Shown: positions 17,204 to 25,179 of the stretch, in pieces
Layout: the number at the start of each line of letters is the position of its first letter
Numbering within the stretch: position 1 is the stretch's first letter
Source of the DNA: Ancylomarina sp. 16SWW S1-10-2
GTDB lineage: Bacteria > Bacteroidota > Bacteroidia > Bacteroidales > Marinifilaceae
Direction: 5' to 3'
Assembly (NCBI RefSeq): GCF_009669305.1
Contig: NZ_SADB01000010.1
Location: 159,266 to 223,265 of the forward strand
DNA: 64,000 nt
Position numbers and translations under genes: made by a program
The notes under the pieces: generated by a model
The model's input: the letters and a program-made list of their open reading frames with translations, nothing else
The model's database searches: none
What the model was told of the DNA's origin: nothing

Positions 17204-18526
17204 TTAGTAACTCACTTCCATTTTTACTTTCTTTTTCTTGATGCGCTCGTTTTTTAGCATTCTAAGAAGTTTTTCAGCCATATTACGTTTTACTGCTACA
17301 AACGATGAATGATCCAATACTTCAACCTTTCCTAGTTCATCTTTTTCTAGTTGTCCTTTTTTCATAAAAAAGCCAACAATGTCCATTTTGTTAATTTTAT
17401 CCTTTTTACCAGCATCTAAATAAATAGTTAGCCATTCAGGATCTTCTGGAAGCGTAATATTGTCAGGTATTATCATTTCTTCAATATCCTGATTAACGAA
17501 TTCGGGAAGGTAATCACTATCAGCTAATATAAAATAAGAACAACCTGATGCATCCATACGTGCTGTACGACCGTTACGGTGAGTGTAAGCATCTGCTGTT
17601 GTTGGCAATTGATAATGTATCACATGTTTTATTGATGGGATATCAAGACCTCTAGATGCTAAATCTGTGGTAATTAGAATTTGATGAGATCCGTTTCTAA
17701 ATTTAATTAGAGCTTTCTCCCGATCGTCTTGTTTTAAACCACCATGAAAAGTGTCGTGTTGTAAATGAGAATCTTGTAATAAATCACTAATTCGATCTAC
17801 CGTGTCACGATGATTACAAAAAACTAAGGTTGCTTCATTGCCATTGTGACAAATCAAATTAAATAGGGCAGTTAGTTTATCTTTACCGTCAGCTCTAACA
17901 ATTTTCTCAACTAAAGTTTCTTTGGGAGCATCAACAAGGTAATTAATCTCAAACGGATTTTTTACGCCAGTAAATTCTGGAATACTCTCGCTTTTGGTTG
18001 CTGATGTTAGAATTCTTTTTTTGATAAACTCTAATTGTTCGATGATTTCACCCATTTCTCTATGAAATCCCAGTTCTAGAGATTTATCAAACTCATCAAG
18101 AATGATGGTGTTGATGCTATCGGGCGAAAAGTTTTCACGACGAAGGTGGTCTGCAATTCGTCCAGGTGTTCCAATAAGAACGGCAGGAGGAGTCGAAAGA
18201 CTATTTTTCTCAATTTTCATAGCGTGACCACCATAACAGCAGTTTACTTTGAAAGGACTTGATAAGCTTTTAAAAACAGATTCAATTTGAATAGCAAGTT
18301 CACGAGATGGTGCTAATACTAAGGTTTGAACACCTTTTATATTCTCATCAAGTTGATTTAGAAGTGGAAGTAGAAAAGCCAAGGTTTTCCCTGAACCTGT
18401 TGGAGATAGAAGAATGATATCATCATTATCTTTCCATGCTTTAATGCATTTTTCTTGCATCGGTTTTAGGGCTTTAATTCCTAATCCCTTTAATATATCT
18501 TGTATGTTAATTTTATTTTCTTGCAT
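17204..18526 (-). CDS. dbpA: DEAD-box RNA helicase, DbpA-like
   Basis: ATP-dependent RNA helicase of 440 residues. The helicase core has the Q motif (GIKALKPMQ), motif I PTGSGKT, motif Ia APSRELA, motif II as DEFD instead of DEAD, motif III SAT, and motif VI HRNGRTAR. About 75 C-terminal residues match the DbpA RNA-recognition domain (VGFFMKKGQL), which in E. coli DbpA targets 23S rRNA helix 92 for large-subunit assembly. The symbol rests on that domain and should be read as DbpA-like. A perfect -7 box (TACTTTTG, 18538-18531) ends only four bases before the ATG, so the mRNA may be nearly leaderless. Confidence 0.87.
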   Translation of the reverse strand: MQENKINIQDILKGLGIKALKPMQEKCIKAWKDNDDIILLSPTGSGKTLAFLLPLLNQLDENIKGVQTLVLAPSRELAIQIESVFKSLSSPFKVNCCYGGHAMKIEKNSLSTPPAVLIGTPGRIADHLRRENFSPDSINTIILDEFDKSLELGFHREMGEIIEQLEFIKKRILTSATKSESIPEFTGVKNPFEINYLVDAPKETLVEKIVRADGKDKLTALFNLICHNGNEATLVFCNHRDTVDRISDLLQDSHLQHDTFHGGLKQDDREKALIKFRNGSHQILITTDLASRGLDIPSIKHVIHYQLPTTADAYTHRNGRTARMDASGCSYFILADSDYLPEFVNQDIEEMIIPDNITLPEDPEWLTIYLDAGKKDKINKMDIVGFFMKKGQLEKDELGKVEVLDHSSFVAVKRNMAEKLLRMLKNERIKKKKVKMEVSY

Positions 18527-18540
18527 GTGGCAAAAGTAAC

Positions 18541-18612
18541 TCTATTTTTGTAATAATTCGTAATCCGTAATTTGTCATTCGTAATTATTAATTCAAAATT
18601 CCTAATTCCTCA
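18541..18612. repeat. Degenerate TAATTCGTAAT / AATTCCT repeat tract
   Basis: Imperfect repeats of the types TAATTCGTAAT and AATTCCT fill the spacer between the divergent helicase and ttcA-type genes. The same AATTCCT unit forms a clean tandem array at 58116-58164. The tract lies between the two promoters. Confidence 0.65.
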
Positions 18613-18619
18613 ATAGTAA

Positions 18620-18650
18620 TTGTTTGCTTGATAACTTTCGCTTATTTTTG
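18620..18650 (+). promoter_or_regulatory. Promoter of the ttcA-type gene
   Basis: TTG (18620-18622), 20 nt, then TATTTTTG (18643-18650), an exact -7 box. The ATG at 18672 is about 21 nt downstream. This promoter overlaps the longer possible coding frame that begins with TTG at 18624, which argues that the real start is the ATG at 18672. Confidence 0.7.
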
Positions 18651-18671
18651 CCGAGCTTAAATAAAGAAACT

Positions 18672-19445
18672 ATGGAGACGGTTAACAAGCCAAAGTCGGA
18701 ACAAGAGAAGAAGGATGCGTATTTTCAGCGTAAGATTGCCAAACGAATGGGTAAAGCCATTGTTGATTTTGAGTTGATAGAGGAGGGCGATCGTATTATG
18801 GTTGGCGTTTCTGGGGGAAAAGATTCTCTTGCTTTACTTGAGCTTCTAGCCTTAAGACGTAAGTTCAAGAAACAAAATTTTGAAGTTGTTGCAGTTCATA
18901 TTAATGTTTTAGATTTGCCTTACGAGGTCGATCGTGAATTTCTTAAGTCGTTTTGTGATAACTTGGATGTGTCTTTAGTTTTTAGAGATATAAATGTCGA
19001 TTTTGAGCGACCAAGTAAAAAGCCAGCATGTTTCCGCTGTTCTTGGCATAGAAGAACCACTCTTTTTAAAATGACTGGGGAACTTAAATGTAATAAGCTT
19101 GCTTTAGGTCATCATATGGATGATGCCATTGAAACCTTACTGATGAATATGATGTATCAAGGTTCAGTTTGTAGTATGCCAGCCAAATTGAGTATGTTTC
19201 AAGGTAACATTACTTTAATACGTCCGTTGATACTTTTAAAGGATGCGGAAATGCGTGAATACAGTCGAATTCGTAAATTTGTACTTGAAAAGGAACTTTG
19301 TCCACACGAAGATGTAACAAAAAGAAAAGAAACCACTAAGATGATTGACCGTATTGCAGGTGATGATTCTCGTATAAGAACTAATTTATTTCGTTCTATG
19401 AGTAATGTTCAGACGGAATACTTACCTATATCTAAAAAAAAATAG
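18672..19445 (+). CDS. ttcA: PP-loop tRNA thiolase, TtcA family
   Basis: Predicted tRNA 2-thiocytidine (s2C32) synthetase: ATP activates the target cytidine and an Fe-S cluster assists sulfur transfer. The 257-residue protein shows the PP-loop VGVSGGKDSLAL, the Cys pair in CFRCSWHRR expected to ligate the cluster, and LALGHHMDDAIETL. The third cluster cysteine of TtcA would be in the C-terminal third, where LCPHEDVTKR carries one. I chose the ATG at 18672 because the upstream in-frame extension overlaps an exact promoter box. E. coli TtcA is longer (about 311), so a related thiolase is possible. Confidence 0.8.
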   Translation: METVNKPKSEQEKKDAYFQRKIAKRMGKAIVDFELIEEGDRIMVGVSGGKDSLALLELLALRRKFKKQNFEVVAVHINVLDLPYEVDREFLKSFCDNLDVSLVFRDINVDFERPSKKPACFRCSWHRRTTLFKMTGELKCNKLALGHHMDDAIETLLMNMMYQGSVCSMPAKLSMFQGNITLIRPLILLKDAEMREYSRIRKFVLEKELCPHEDVTKRKETTKMIDRIAGDDSRIRTNLFRSMSNVQTEYLPISKKK

Positions 19446-19543
19446 TTTGAATTAAGTTTATTTAAATTGAATAAGCTATTTTTATTCTTTAATTAATACC
19501 TCCTGAATGAGGCGTTTAATCTTCACACACTATAATTCAAATT

Positions 19544-20119
19544 ATGGCTAAAGAGATATTAGTATTAGATATAGAAACCACTGGATTTTTAAATCAAGGT
19601 GGTAAAATTGTGGAAATAGGAATTGTTAAACTTGATTTAGATACGGGAGCTATTACACCTGCTTATAATTCTTTAATTAAAGAAGAAGGACTTAATGCGT
19701 CTCATACTCGCGGTGGTTTTGGATGGATTTTCCAGAATTCAGATCTTGATTTTGAGGACGTTTTAGAAGCTCCAAGTTTAGAAAGTCAAAAGGAGGAAAT
19801 TCAAGATTTATTAGATAATTATCGAGTAACAGCATATAACAAAGCTTTCGATTTCGGGTTTTTAAAGGACAGAGGTTTTCATATTAAGGAATTAGATTGT
19901 CCGATGCTTTTATCAACTCCAATTGTGAAATTACCAGCTGCCAATGGTCGAAGAGGATTTAAATGGCCAAAAGTTGAAGAAGCTTGGGATTTTTTCTTTG
20001 GAAATACGGGATATGACGAAGCTCATCGAGGATTGGATGATGCTGCTCATGAAGCAAAAATTGTTTATAAGTTATACCAAATGGGTGAATTTCCGTATAC
20101 GGTAAGCTTATTTGATTAA
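19544..20119 (+). CDS. DEDD-type 3'-5' exonuclease (DnaQ/RNase T superfamily)
   Basis: A 191-residue single-domain exonuclease. Exo I is VLDIETTGF with Asp8 and Glu10, Exo II lies around AYNKAFDFGF with the second Asp, and Exo III is HRGLDDAAHEA with the His and Asp expected for a DEDDh enzyme. There is no polymerase or additional domain. Proofreading, RNA trimming or oligonucleotide clean-up are all possible; nothing in the context decides. It is followed closely by a strong terminator. Confidence 0.85.
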   Translation: MAKEILVLDIETTGFLNQGGKIVEIGIVKLDLDTGAITPAYNSLIKEEGLNASHTRGGFGWIFQNSDLDFEDVLEAPSLESQKEEIQDLLDNYRVTAYNKAFDFGFLKDRGFHIKELDCPMLLSTPIVKLPAANGRRGFKWPKVEEAWDFFFGNTGYDEAHRGLDDAAHEAKIVYKLYQMGEFPYTVSLFD

Positions 20120-20126
20120 GTATAAT

Positions 20127-20158
20127 AAATCCCGCTTTTTTAAGGCGGGATTTTTTTA
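20127..20158 (+). terminator. Intrinsic terminator of the exonuclease gene
   Basis: An 8-9 bp GC-containing stem (AATCCCGC with GCGGGATT) is followed by T7. It reaches the stop codon of the convergent YigZ-family gene. Confidence 0.92.
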
Positions 20159-20767
20159 TTCTGTTCTGACGTGTTCTGATTTAACGCTATCAATCTTACT
20201 AAAGCGTTTAATTATTTTTTCAACATCACTCTGTCTTATGCTTAATGTTATTCGGCAAGTTAGGTTAAAATCCTGATCAATTTGTAGAGGTTCTTCCTCT
20301 TTTATAATTCTCATAACATCATTCATAACGAGGTAGTCAAAATGAATATCATAAATATCATTTACTGTTTTATCTATGATTTCGGCATTCAAAATAGCAT
20401 CATGAGCCGCAGTTTTATATGCTTGAATTAAACCTCCTACGCCTAGTTTGGTACCTCCAAAATATCTAACAACAACAATTAAAATATTAGTTAGATCTGA
20501 AGATAGTATTTGCCCCAGTATTGGCTTGCCAGCAGTTGAAGAAGGTTCACCATCATCGTTGGCACGAAAAGTCTTCTTATCGGCTCCTAACATGTATGCA
20601 TAGCAATGATGACGTGCATCGTAATATTCTTTCTTGAGTTTATCTATTTTAATTTTAATATCTTCTTCACATGTCACAGGATAAGCATATGTAATAAATT
20701 TGCTTCCTTTTTCTTTATAGATACCTTCCGATATGTTTTTTATGGTCTTGTAACTATCTGATTCCAT
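20156..20767 (-). CDS. YigZ/IMPACT-family protein
   Basis: A 203-residue protein with the UPF0029 N-terminal domain (about 15-125), including the signature YFGGTKLGVGGL near residue 105, and a C-terminal ferredoxin-like domain of the YigZ type. Family members bind ribosomes or nucleic acids, and the eukaryotic relative IMPACT controls GCN1; the bacterial role is not settled. It lies 34 bp downstream of the DMT transporter in the same orientation, so the two may share a transcript. Confidence 0.87.
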   Translation of the reverse strand: MESDSYKTIKNISEGIYKEKGSKFITYAYPVTCEEDIKIKIDKLKKEYYDARHHCYAYMLGADKKTFRANDDGEPSSTAGKPILGQILSSDLTNILIVVVRYFGGTKLGVGGLIQAYKTAAHDAILNAEIIDKTVNDIYDIHFDYLVMNDVMRIIKEEEPLQIDQDFNLTCRITLSIRQSDVEKIIKRFSKIDSVKSEHVRTE

Positions 20768-20801
20768 AATACAATGGTTAATATATGGTTTTAAATGTTG
20801 C

Positions 20802-21662
20802 TTATTGTGCTAAAATAATCATGGCGATAAATGCTAATATTATCCCCAGATAATTAAGCTTACTAATTTTCTCTTTATAAAGGAAAAGACCAAATATAAG
20901 CGATAAGGCGACAATACCAATATTAACCATGCTAAATACGATAGAACTATTAAAACCAGAACTATTAAGTGACGCAATTAAATAATAGAGAGAACCAAAA
21001 TTAAAGATTCCCAACAAAGAACCACCAATTACTGTTTTGGGCTTAATCAATTCTATTAAAGATTTATTTTTGATGTATAAGCTTATCATTCCAGCAACTG
21101 CGGCAATTGTAAATAGAACTAGAGAAAATAGGAGTGAGCCGCCTTCGGTTAGAAAAGTCTCTTGCGAATATTTAACCAACGTGTCTACTAATCCGGCTCC
21201 TAAAAACAGGGAAATGGGTAGCCATACGTGTTTCACTTTTGTTGATTGATTGGAAGGCTTGTATACGGCTAAGATGATAGATACGATGGCCATTGTAAAG
21301 CCTATCAACATGATTGAGTTTACTGATTCTTTAAAATAGAGAATCGAAAACATGATGGGAATAATGAACGACATTTTACTTGCTAGGCTTGTGATTGTTA
21401 TGCCAGCTTTTTGAGCCGATTTTCCAATAATGAAGAATACAATAATAAAAAGAATACCAATTAAGAGTGAGAAGCCAAGCCATTCTTGTTCAAATAAATG
21501 CTGTAATGAAATTGAATCATCTGAGAGAATGTATCCCAGAAATCCGGCTGTAATGTAGTTGATGACAATTGCAGGAAGAATTTCAATTTTGAATTTTTCA
21601 AAACTTTTAAAACAGATTAAGATTCCTGTTGATGAAAGTATGGCAAGAATTACAAGAAGCAT
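20802..21662 (-). CDS. EamA/DMT-superfamily permease
   Basis: A 286-residue integral membrane protein with about ten hydrophobic segments in two halves, the EamA duplicated architecture; the C-terminal half ends in the usual YLGIILAFIAMIILA. Members export amino acids, nucleosides or sugars, and the sequence gives no specificity. It lies downstream of the dnaA terminator and upstream of the YigZ gene. Confidence 0.82.
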   Translation of the reverse strand: MLLVILAILSSTGILICFKSFEKFKIEILPAIVINYITAGFLGYILSDDSISLQHLFEQEWLGFSLLIGILFIIVFFIIGKSAQKAGITITSLASKMSFIIPIMFSILYFKESVNSIMLIGFTMAIVSIILAVYKPSNQSTKVKHVWLPISLFLGAGLVDTLVKYSQETFLTEGGSLLFSLVLFTIAAVAGMISLYIKNKSLIELIKPKTVIGGSLLGIFNFGSLYYLIASLNSSGFNSSIVFSMVNIGIVALSLIFGLFLYKEKISKLNYLGIILAFIAMIILAQ

Positions 21663-21689
21663 GTTTTTTTGTTTAAAAGTGTTTCTACT

Positions 21690-21722
21690 AAAAAAAAAGA
21701 GCTGCTCTTTTAGAACAGCTCC
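21690..21722 (-). terminator. Intrinsic terminator of dnaA
   Basis: On the minus strand, GAGCTGTTC TAAAA GAGCAGCTC forms a hairpin followed by T9, about 36 bp after the dnaA stop codon. Confidence 0.93.
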
Positions 21723-21757
21723 TTTGTATATCTTAAAATTGTAAGACCTGTTGGCAT

Positions 21758-23188
21758 TTACATTTTCAATTTTTTATTTATTTCATCTATTTGTGTCTTA
21801 AAAGCTCTATCTGTATCAATTAAATTGTTGACTGTTTTACAAGCATGAAGTACAGTAGCGTGATCTTTCTTTCCAATTTGAGAACCAATAGATGATAAAG
21901 AAGCTTTAGTCATCGATTTAGAAAAATACATTGCAATTTGACGAGCTTGTACAATTTCACGTTTTCTCGTTTTGGCTTGAAGTAAATCAACGGCCATATT
22001 AAAATGAGCACAAACAATTTTTTGAATATAATCAATAGAAATTTCTCGTTTGGTGTTTTTTACCAATTTGTCAATTATCTCAATTGCTAATTCTAAGTTT
22101 AATTCCTTTTTGTTTAGAGTCGACTGAGCTAAAAGAGAAATAAGAGCACCTTCTAATTCACGAACATTATTCACAACATGAGTTGCAATATGTTCAATAA
22201 CATCGTTCTCTAGAATAATACCGTCTTTATAAGCTTTTTGTTGTAAAATACGAACTCTTGTTTCATAATCAGGATTTTGCAAATCAGCAGATAAACCCCA
22301 TTTAAATCGAGAAAGTAATCGGTTCTCCATACCTTTCAACTCAATTGGCGCCTTATCAGAAGTCAAAATTAATTGTTTTCCCGATTGGTGTAAATGATTG
22401 AAAATATGGAAGAATGTATTTTGTGTTTTTTCCTTACCAGCTAATTCCTGAATATCGTCAATAATTAGAATATCTATCATTTGATAAAAATGAAGGAAAT
22501 CGTTTTTATTGTTATTACGAATAGCTTCAGTAAACTGAGTTTGAAATTTTTGTGAACTAACGTATAGAACTGTTTTTTCAGGATGAAGTTCTTTAGCTTT
22601 TAATCCAATTGATTGAGCTAAGTGAGTTTTACCTAATCCAGAATCACCATATAATACAAGAGGGTTAAATGCTGTGCCTCCTGGGTTTTCGGAAACGGCC
22701 CAACCTGCAGAACGAGCTAGACGATTACAATCACCTTCAATAAAGTTGGTAAAAGTATAGCTAGAATTTAACTGAGAATCAATTTGTAATTTTTTAATTC
22801 CAGGTATTATAAATGGATTCTTAATGCTAGGTTCCTCTTGTGAAAAAGGATTTTTAACTGGACGATTTTTTGTATTTGCAGGATTGTTACCAGGAACAAC
22901 TACAGATAGAGGTTTCACATTAGCCATGTGATTATTCTCCATTACAACATTATATTCCAATTTAGCATTCGAACCAAGTTCTTTTCTCAGCGTTTTTCTA
23001 AGGAGGTCAATATACTTCTCTTCCAAGTATTCGTAAAAAAAATGGCTAGGAACCTGCAATGTAAGAATCTCATTTTCCAATTTTAATGGCACAATAGGTT
23101 GAAACCATGTGCTATAGCTAATTGGTGAAACGTTGTCCTTAATTACGGTTAAGCAATTTTCCCAGATTTGGAAGTGATTATTCTCCAT
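21758..23188 (-). CDS. dnaA: Chromosomal replication initiator protein DnaA
   Basis: AAA+ initiator that binds DnaA boxes and melts oriC. The 476-residue protein has domain I (1-85), a linker (about 90-140), the AAA+ domain with Walker A GDSGLGKTHL, Walker B LIIDDIQ and sensor motifs, and the C-terminal domain IV with the box-recognition helix-turn-helix ending in KKDHATVLHACKTV. The gene stands alone, without dnaN or gyrB, which is common in this phylum. Confidence 0.97.
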   Translation of the reverse strand: MENNHFQIWENCLTVIKDNVSPISYSTWFQPIVPLKLENEILTLQVPSHFFYEYLEEKYIDLLRKTLRKELGSNAKLEYNVVMENNHMANVKPLSVVVPGNNPANTKNRPVKNPFSQEEPSIKNPFIIPGIKKLQIDSQLNSSYTFTNFIEGDCNRLARSAGWAVSENPGGTAFNPLVLYGDSGLGKTHLAQSIGLKAKELHPEKTVLYVSSQKFQTQFTEAIRNNNKNDFLHFYQMIDILIIDDIQELAGKEKTQNTFFHIFNHLHQSGKQLILTSDKAPIELKGMENRLLSRFKWGLSADLQNPDYETRVRILQQKAYKDGIILENDVIEHIATHVVNNVRELEGALISLLAQSTLNKKELNLELAIEIIDKLVKNTKREISIDYIQKIVCAHFNMAVDLLQAKTRKREIVQARQIAMYFSKSMTKASLSSIGSQIGKKDHATVLHACKTVNNLIDTDRAFKTQIDEINKKLKM

Positions 23189-23710
23189 TTTTTGTTCTGA
23201 ATTTTTAAGTATTTTATTGGTCAGTTTTTTATTGGGTCTTGCAAATTTGAGTAAAAAAAAGCTGTAAAAAAAATGATTTTAAACTTGACTTTTAAAAAAG
23301 AAGATTTAACCCTTGAGATATCAGCACTTAGAGAATGAAAAATAAATCAATAAAAGTTAATTAACTGTATGTTAGGTTGTTATGATAATAATTTCACTAA
23401 GTGGTTGGTTGATAAGGCTTTTAATAAATCCTAATATAATTCATTTTAAAAAGTAAGTATTTGGATTGTGTTTAACAAAAAGTATTACTTCTGTATCTTA
23501 TTGTTTTGTATAAATAAACAGTCGTTTGTATCAGATTTTAAGATGAATAACATACTTAGTGTAGGGGTGAATTAATGGGCGTAAATATTTTTTTTATGCC
23601 ATAATTTATACGTTTATATGGCTATTTAAAAACTATTCGAAAACGAACATTTGTAAAATTCACATTATTATTGTAAATTGATATCAAAATGATATCAAAA
23701 ACAAATAATT
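23189..23710. other. 521-bp divergent spacer between dnaA and the SPFH gene
   Basis: I found no cluster of TTATCCACA-type DnaA boxes, so it does not look like the replication origin. The right end has a perfect 11-bp direct repeat, TGATATCAAAA at 23679-23689 and 23690-23700, ten bases before the SPFH start codon. Nothing else stands out. Confidence 0.6.
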
Positions 23711-24565
23711 ATGAAACAAGAAAGAATTTTCACCCCTGTATCGGGCTATTTTATTGTGTTTTTAGTTTTTCTTTTAATTTTAGCAGGAATCTTAGGTCTT
23801 GCAGTAATTCATCATCCAATATTTATTGTTGCTCTTTTGGTTGGTGTTTTTATGTCTCCAGGCTTTATGATAATAAATCCTAATGAGTCAGTTGTTTTAG
23901 TTTTGTTTGGAGATTATAAGGGAACTGCCAAGCAGAATGGTTTTTATTGGGTTAATCCGTTTTTTTCCAAGAGAAGAATATCGTTGAGAGCAAGAAATCT
24001 CGATAGTGATCCTATCAAAGTGAATGATAAGATAGGAAATCCAATAATGATTGGTGTTGTTTTAGTATGGCGAGTTAGAGATACGTTTAAGGCGACTTTT
24101 GATGTCGATGATTATTCAAACTTCGTAGCCATTCAATCTGAAGCGGCTATTAGAGGTATGGCAGGTTTTTATCCTTACGATCATTTTGAAGATGAACAAG
24201 CTGAGATTACTTTACGTTCTGGCGGTAATGTAGTTAGTGAAATGCTTGAGAGAGAACTTTCGGAAAGGCTCGAGATTGCTGGAATTGAAGTTATGGAAGC
24301 GAGAATTAATTATTTGGCCTATGCCTCAGAAATTGCAGGAGCTATGTTGCGCCGTCAGCAAGCCACAGCTGTTGTTGCAGCTAGATTTAAAATTGTAGAA
24401 GGTGCCGTAAGTATGGTAGAAATGGCTCTTGAACAGTTAAAAGAAAAAGAAGTAATTGAACTTGACGAAGACAAAAAAGCGACTATGGTAAGTAGTTTGA
24501 TGGTTGTTCTTTGTTCTGATAAGGATGCGACACCCGTTTTAAATACGGGAAGTTTGTATCAATAG
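23711..24565 (+). CDS. SPFH/Band-7 membrane-scaffold protein
   Basis: A 284-residue protein with two hydrophobic segments near the N-terminus (about 12-30 and 33-50) and then a single SPFH (stomatin/prohibitin/flotillin) domain: PNESVVLVLFGDYKG begins it and an alanine-rich helix containing AGAMLRRQQA ends it. Such proteins oligomerise on the inner membrane and organise proteases or lipids. It is followed 10 bp later by a ribbon-helix-helix-like gene, an association worth noting. No NfeD partner is present. Confidence 0.88.
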   Translation: MKQERIFTPVSGYFIVFLVFLLILAGILGLAVIHHPIFIVALLVGVFMSPGFMIINPNESVVLVLFGDYKGTAKQNGFYWVNPFFSKRRISLRARNLDSDPIKVNDKIGNPIMIGVVLVWRVRDTFKATFDVDDYSNFVAIQSEAAIRGMAGFYPYDHFEDEQAEITLRSGGNVVSEMLERELSERLEIAGIEVMEARINYLAYASEIAGAMLRRQQATAVVAARFKIVEGAVSMVEMALEQLKEKEVIELDEDKKATMVSSLMVVLCSDKDATPVLNTGSLYQ

Positions 24566-24575
24566 TATTAGAAAT

Positions 24576-24770
24576 ATGACTAAAAAAAAATCCTTTGTTT
24601 TACGATTAAATCCAGAAATCTATAAGAAGCTAGAGAAATGGGCCTCTGATGAATTTCGAAGCGCAAATGGGCAAATAGAATGGATTATCGATAAAGCCCT
24701 TAAAGATTCTGGGCGTATGAGGAAAAATATGCCAGAACCAGATAAAATTGATGAGTCAGAAGATTTATAA
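24576..24770 (+). CDS. Small Arc-like ribbon-helix-helix protein
   Basis: A 64-residue basic protein: KKSFVLRLNPEIYKKLEKWA gives a short beta strand and first helix, and RSANGQIEWIIDKAL a second helix, the Arc/MetJ-type fold that binds DNA as a dimer. Arc has the same FxLR(W/L)xPE pattern. There is no toxin gene beside it; the partner in the operon is the SPFH gene. It could be a repressor of its own operon, or the SPFH protein's cytoplasmic partner. A strong terminator follows at once. Confidence 0.75.
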   Translation: MTKKKSFVLRLNPEIYKKLEKWASDEFRSANGQIEWIIDKALKDSGRMRKNMPEPDKIDESEDL

Positions 24771-24772
24771 GC

Positions 24773-24810
24773 CAAAGAGGTTGTTGCTAGTCAATAACCT
24801 CTTTTTTTTC
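24773..24810 (+). terminator. Intrinsic terminator of the SPFH operon
   Basis: AAAGAGGTTGTTG pairs with CAATAACCTCTTT around a 5-nt loop and is followed by T8. Confidence 0.94.
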
Positions 24811-24863
24811 ACGAAAGGTTTTTTGATAAGAGATTCATTTGCTTATTCAATGATACTGATCGT

Positions 24864-24897
24864 TTTGCCTTTTTTTTATAAATATTACATAGCTTTG
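24864..24897 (+). promoter_or_regulatory. Putative promoter of the B12-importer operon
   Basis: TTTG (24864-24867) is followed after 22 nt by TAGCTTTG (24890-24897), an exact -7 box. A transcript would begin a few bases before the riboswitch aptamer. The spacing is slightly long. Confidence 0.5.
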
Positions 24898-24904
24898 CAA
24901 GCAA

Positions 24905-25090
24905 TTAGGTTTCCTATTAAGGAATTAAAAAGGGAATCCGGTTCAAAACCGGAGCTGTCCCCGCAGCTGTATATCCTGTTCGATTAAACCGGATTGTATG
25001 TTCAAATTATAAAGCCACTATTTAGAAGCTCAAAATACGAGTTTAATGGGAAGGCGTTTGAATGGATAAGCCAGAAGACCTGCCTTAAAT
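24905..25090 (+). promoter_or_regulatory. Cobalamin riboswitch
   Basis: Contains the conserved parts in order: AAAAGGGAA (24928-24936), the paired GGTTCAAAACCGG region, the GCTGTCCCCGCAGCTGT core (24954-24970), GCCACT (25014-25019), GGGAAGG (25048-25054) and the B12 box AAGCCAGAAGACCTGCC (25068-25084). The leader continues for about 95 nt to the first gene, with a short GGGAGTT-centred hairpin and a pyrimidine-rich stretch that may form the expression platform. High adenosylcobalamin or a related corrinoid is expected to repress the operon. Confidence 0.95.
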
Positions 25091-25179
25091 AATTGTATTC
25101 GTAACTTCGGGAGTTGAGTAACGAGATAATGCCGTTGTGGTTATATCTTCTTTTCTTCTTCCCATTCTAATTTTGTGTA

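Noticed and set aside
18624-18671. Longer TTG-started N-terminus for the ttcA-type gene
   Set aside because: It overlaps an exact TATTTTTG promoter box; the ATG at 18672 is the sensible start.
23189-23710. Replication origin next to dnaA
   Set aside because: No cluster of DnaA-box-like sequences or AT-rich unwinding repeats with boxes was found; the single TTATCCACT at 31190 is far away and solitary.
24748-24987. A 79-codon plus-strand frame ending in the aptamer region
   Set aside because: It covers the terminator and the first half of the cobalamin riboswitch, so it cannot be a real gene.
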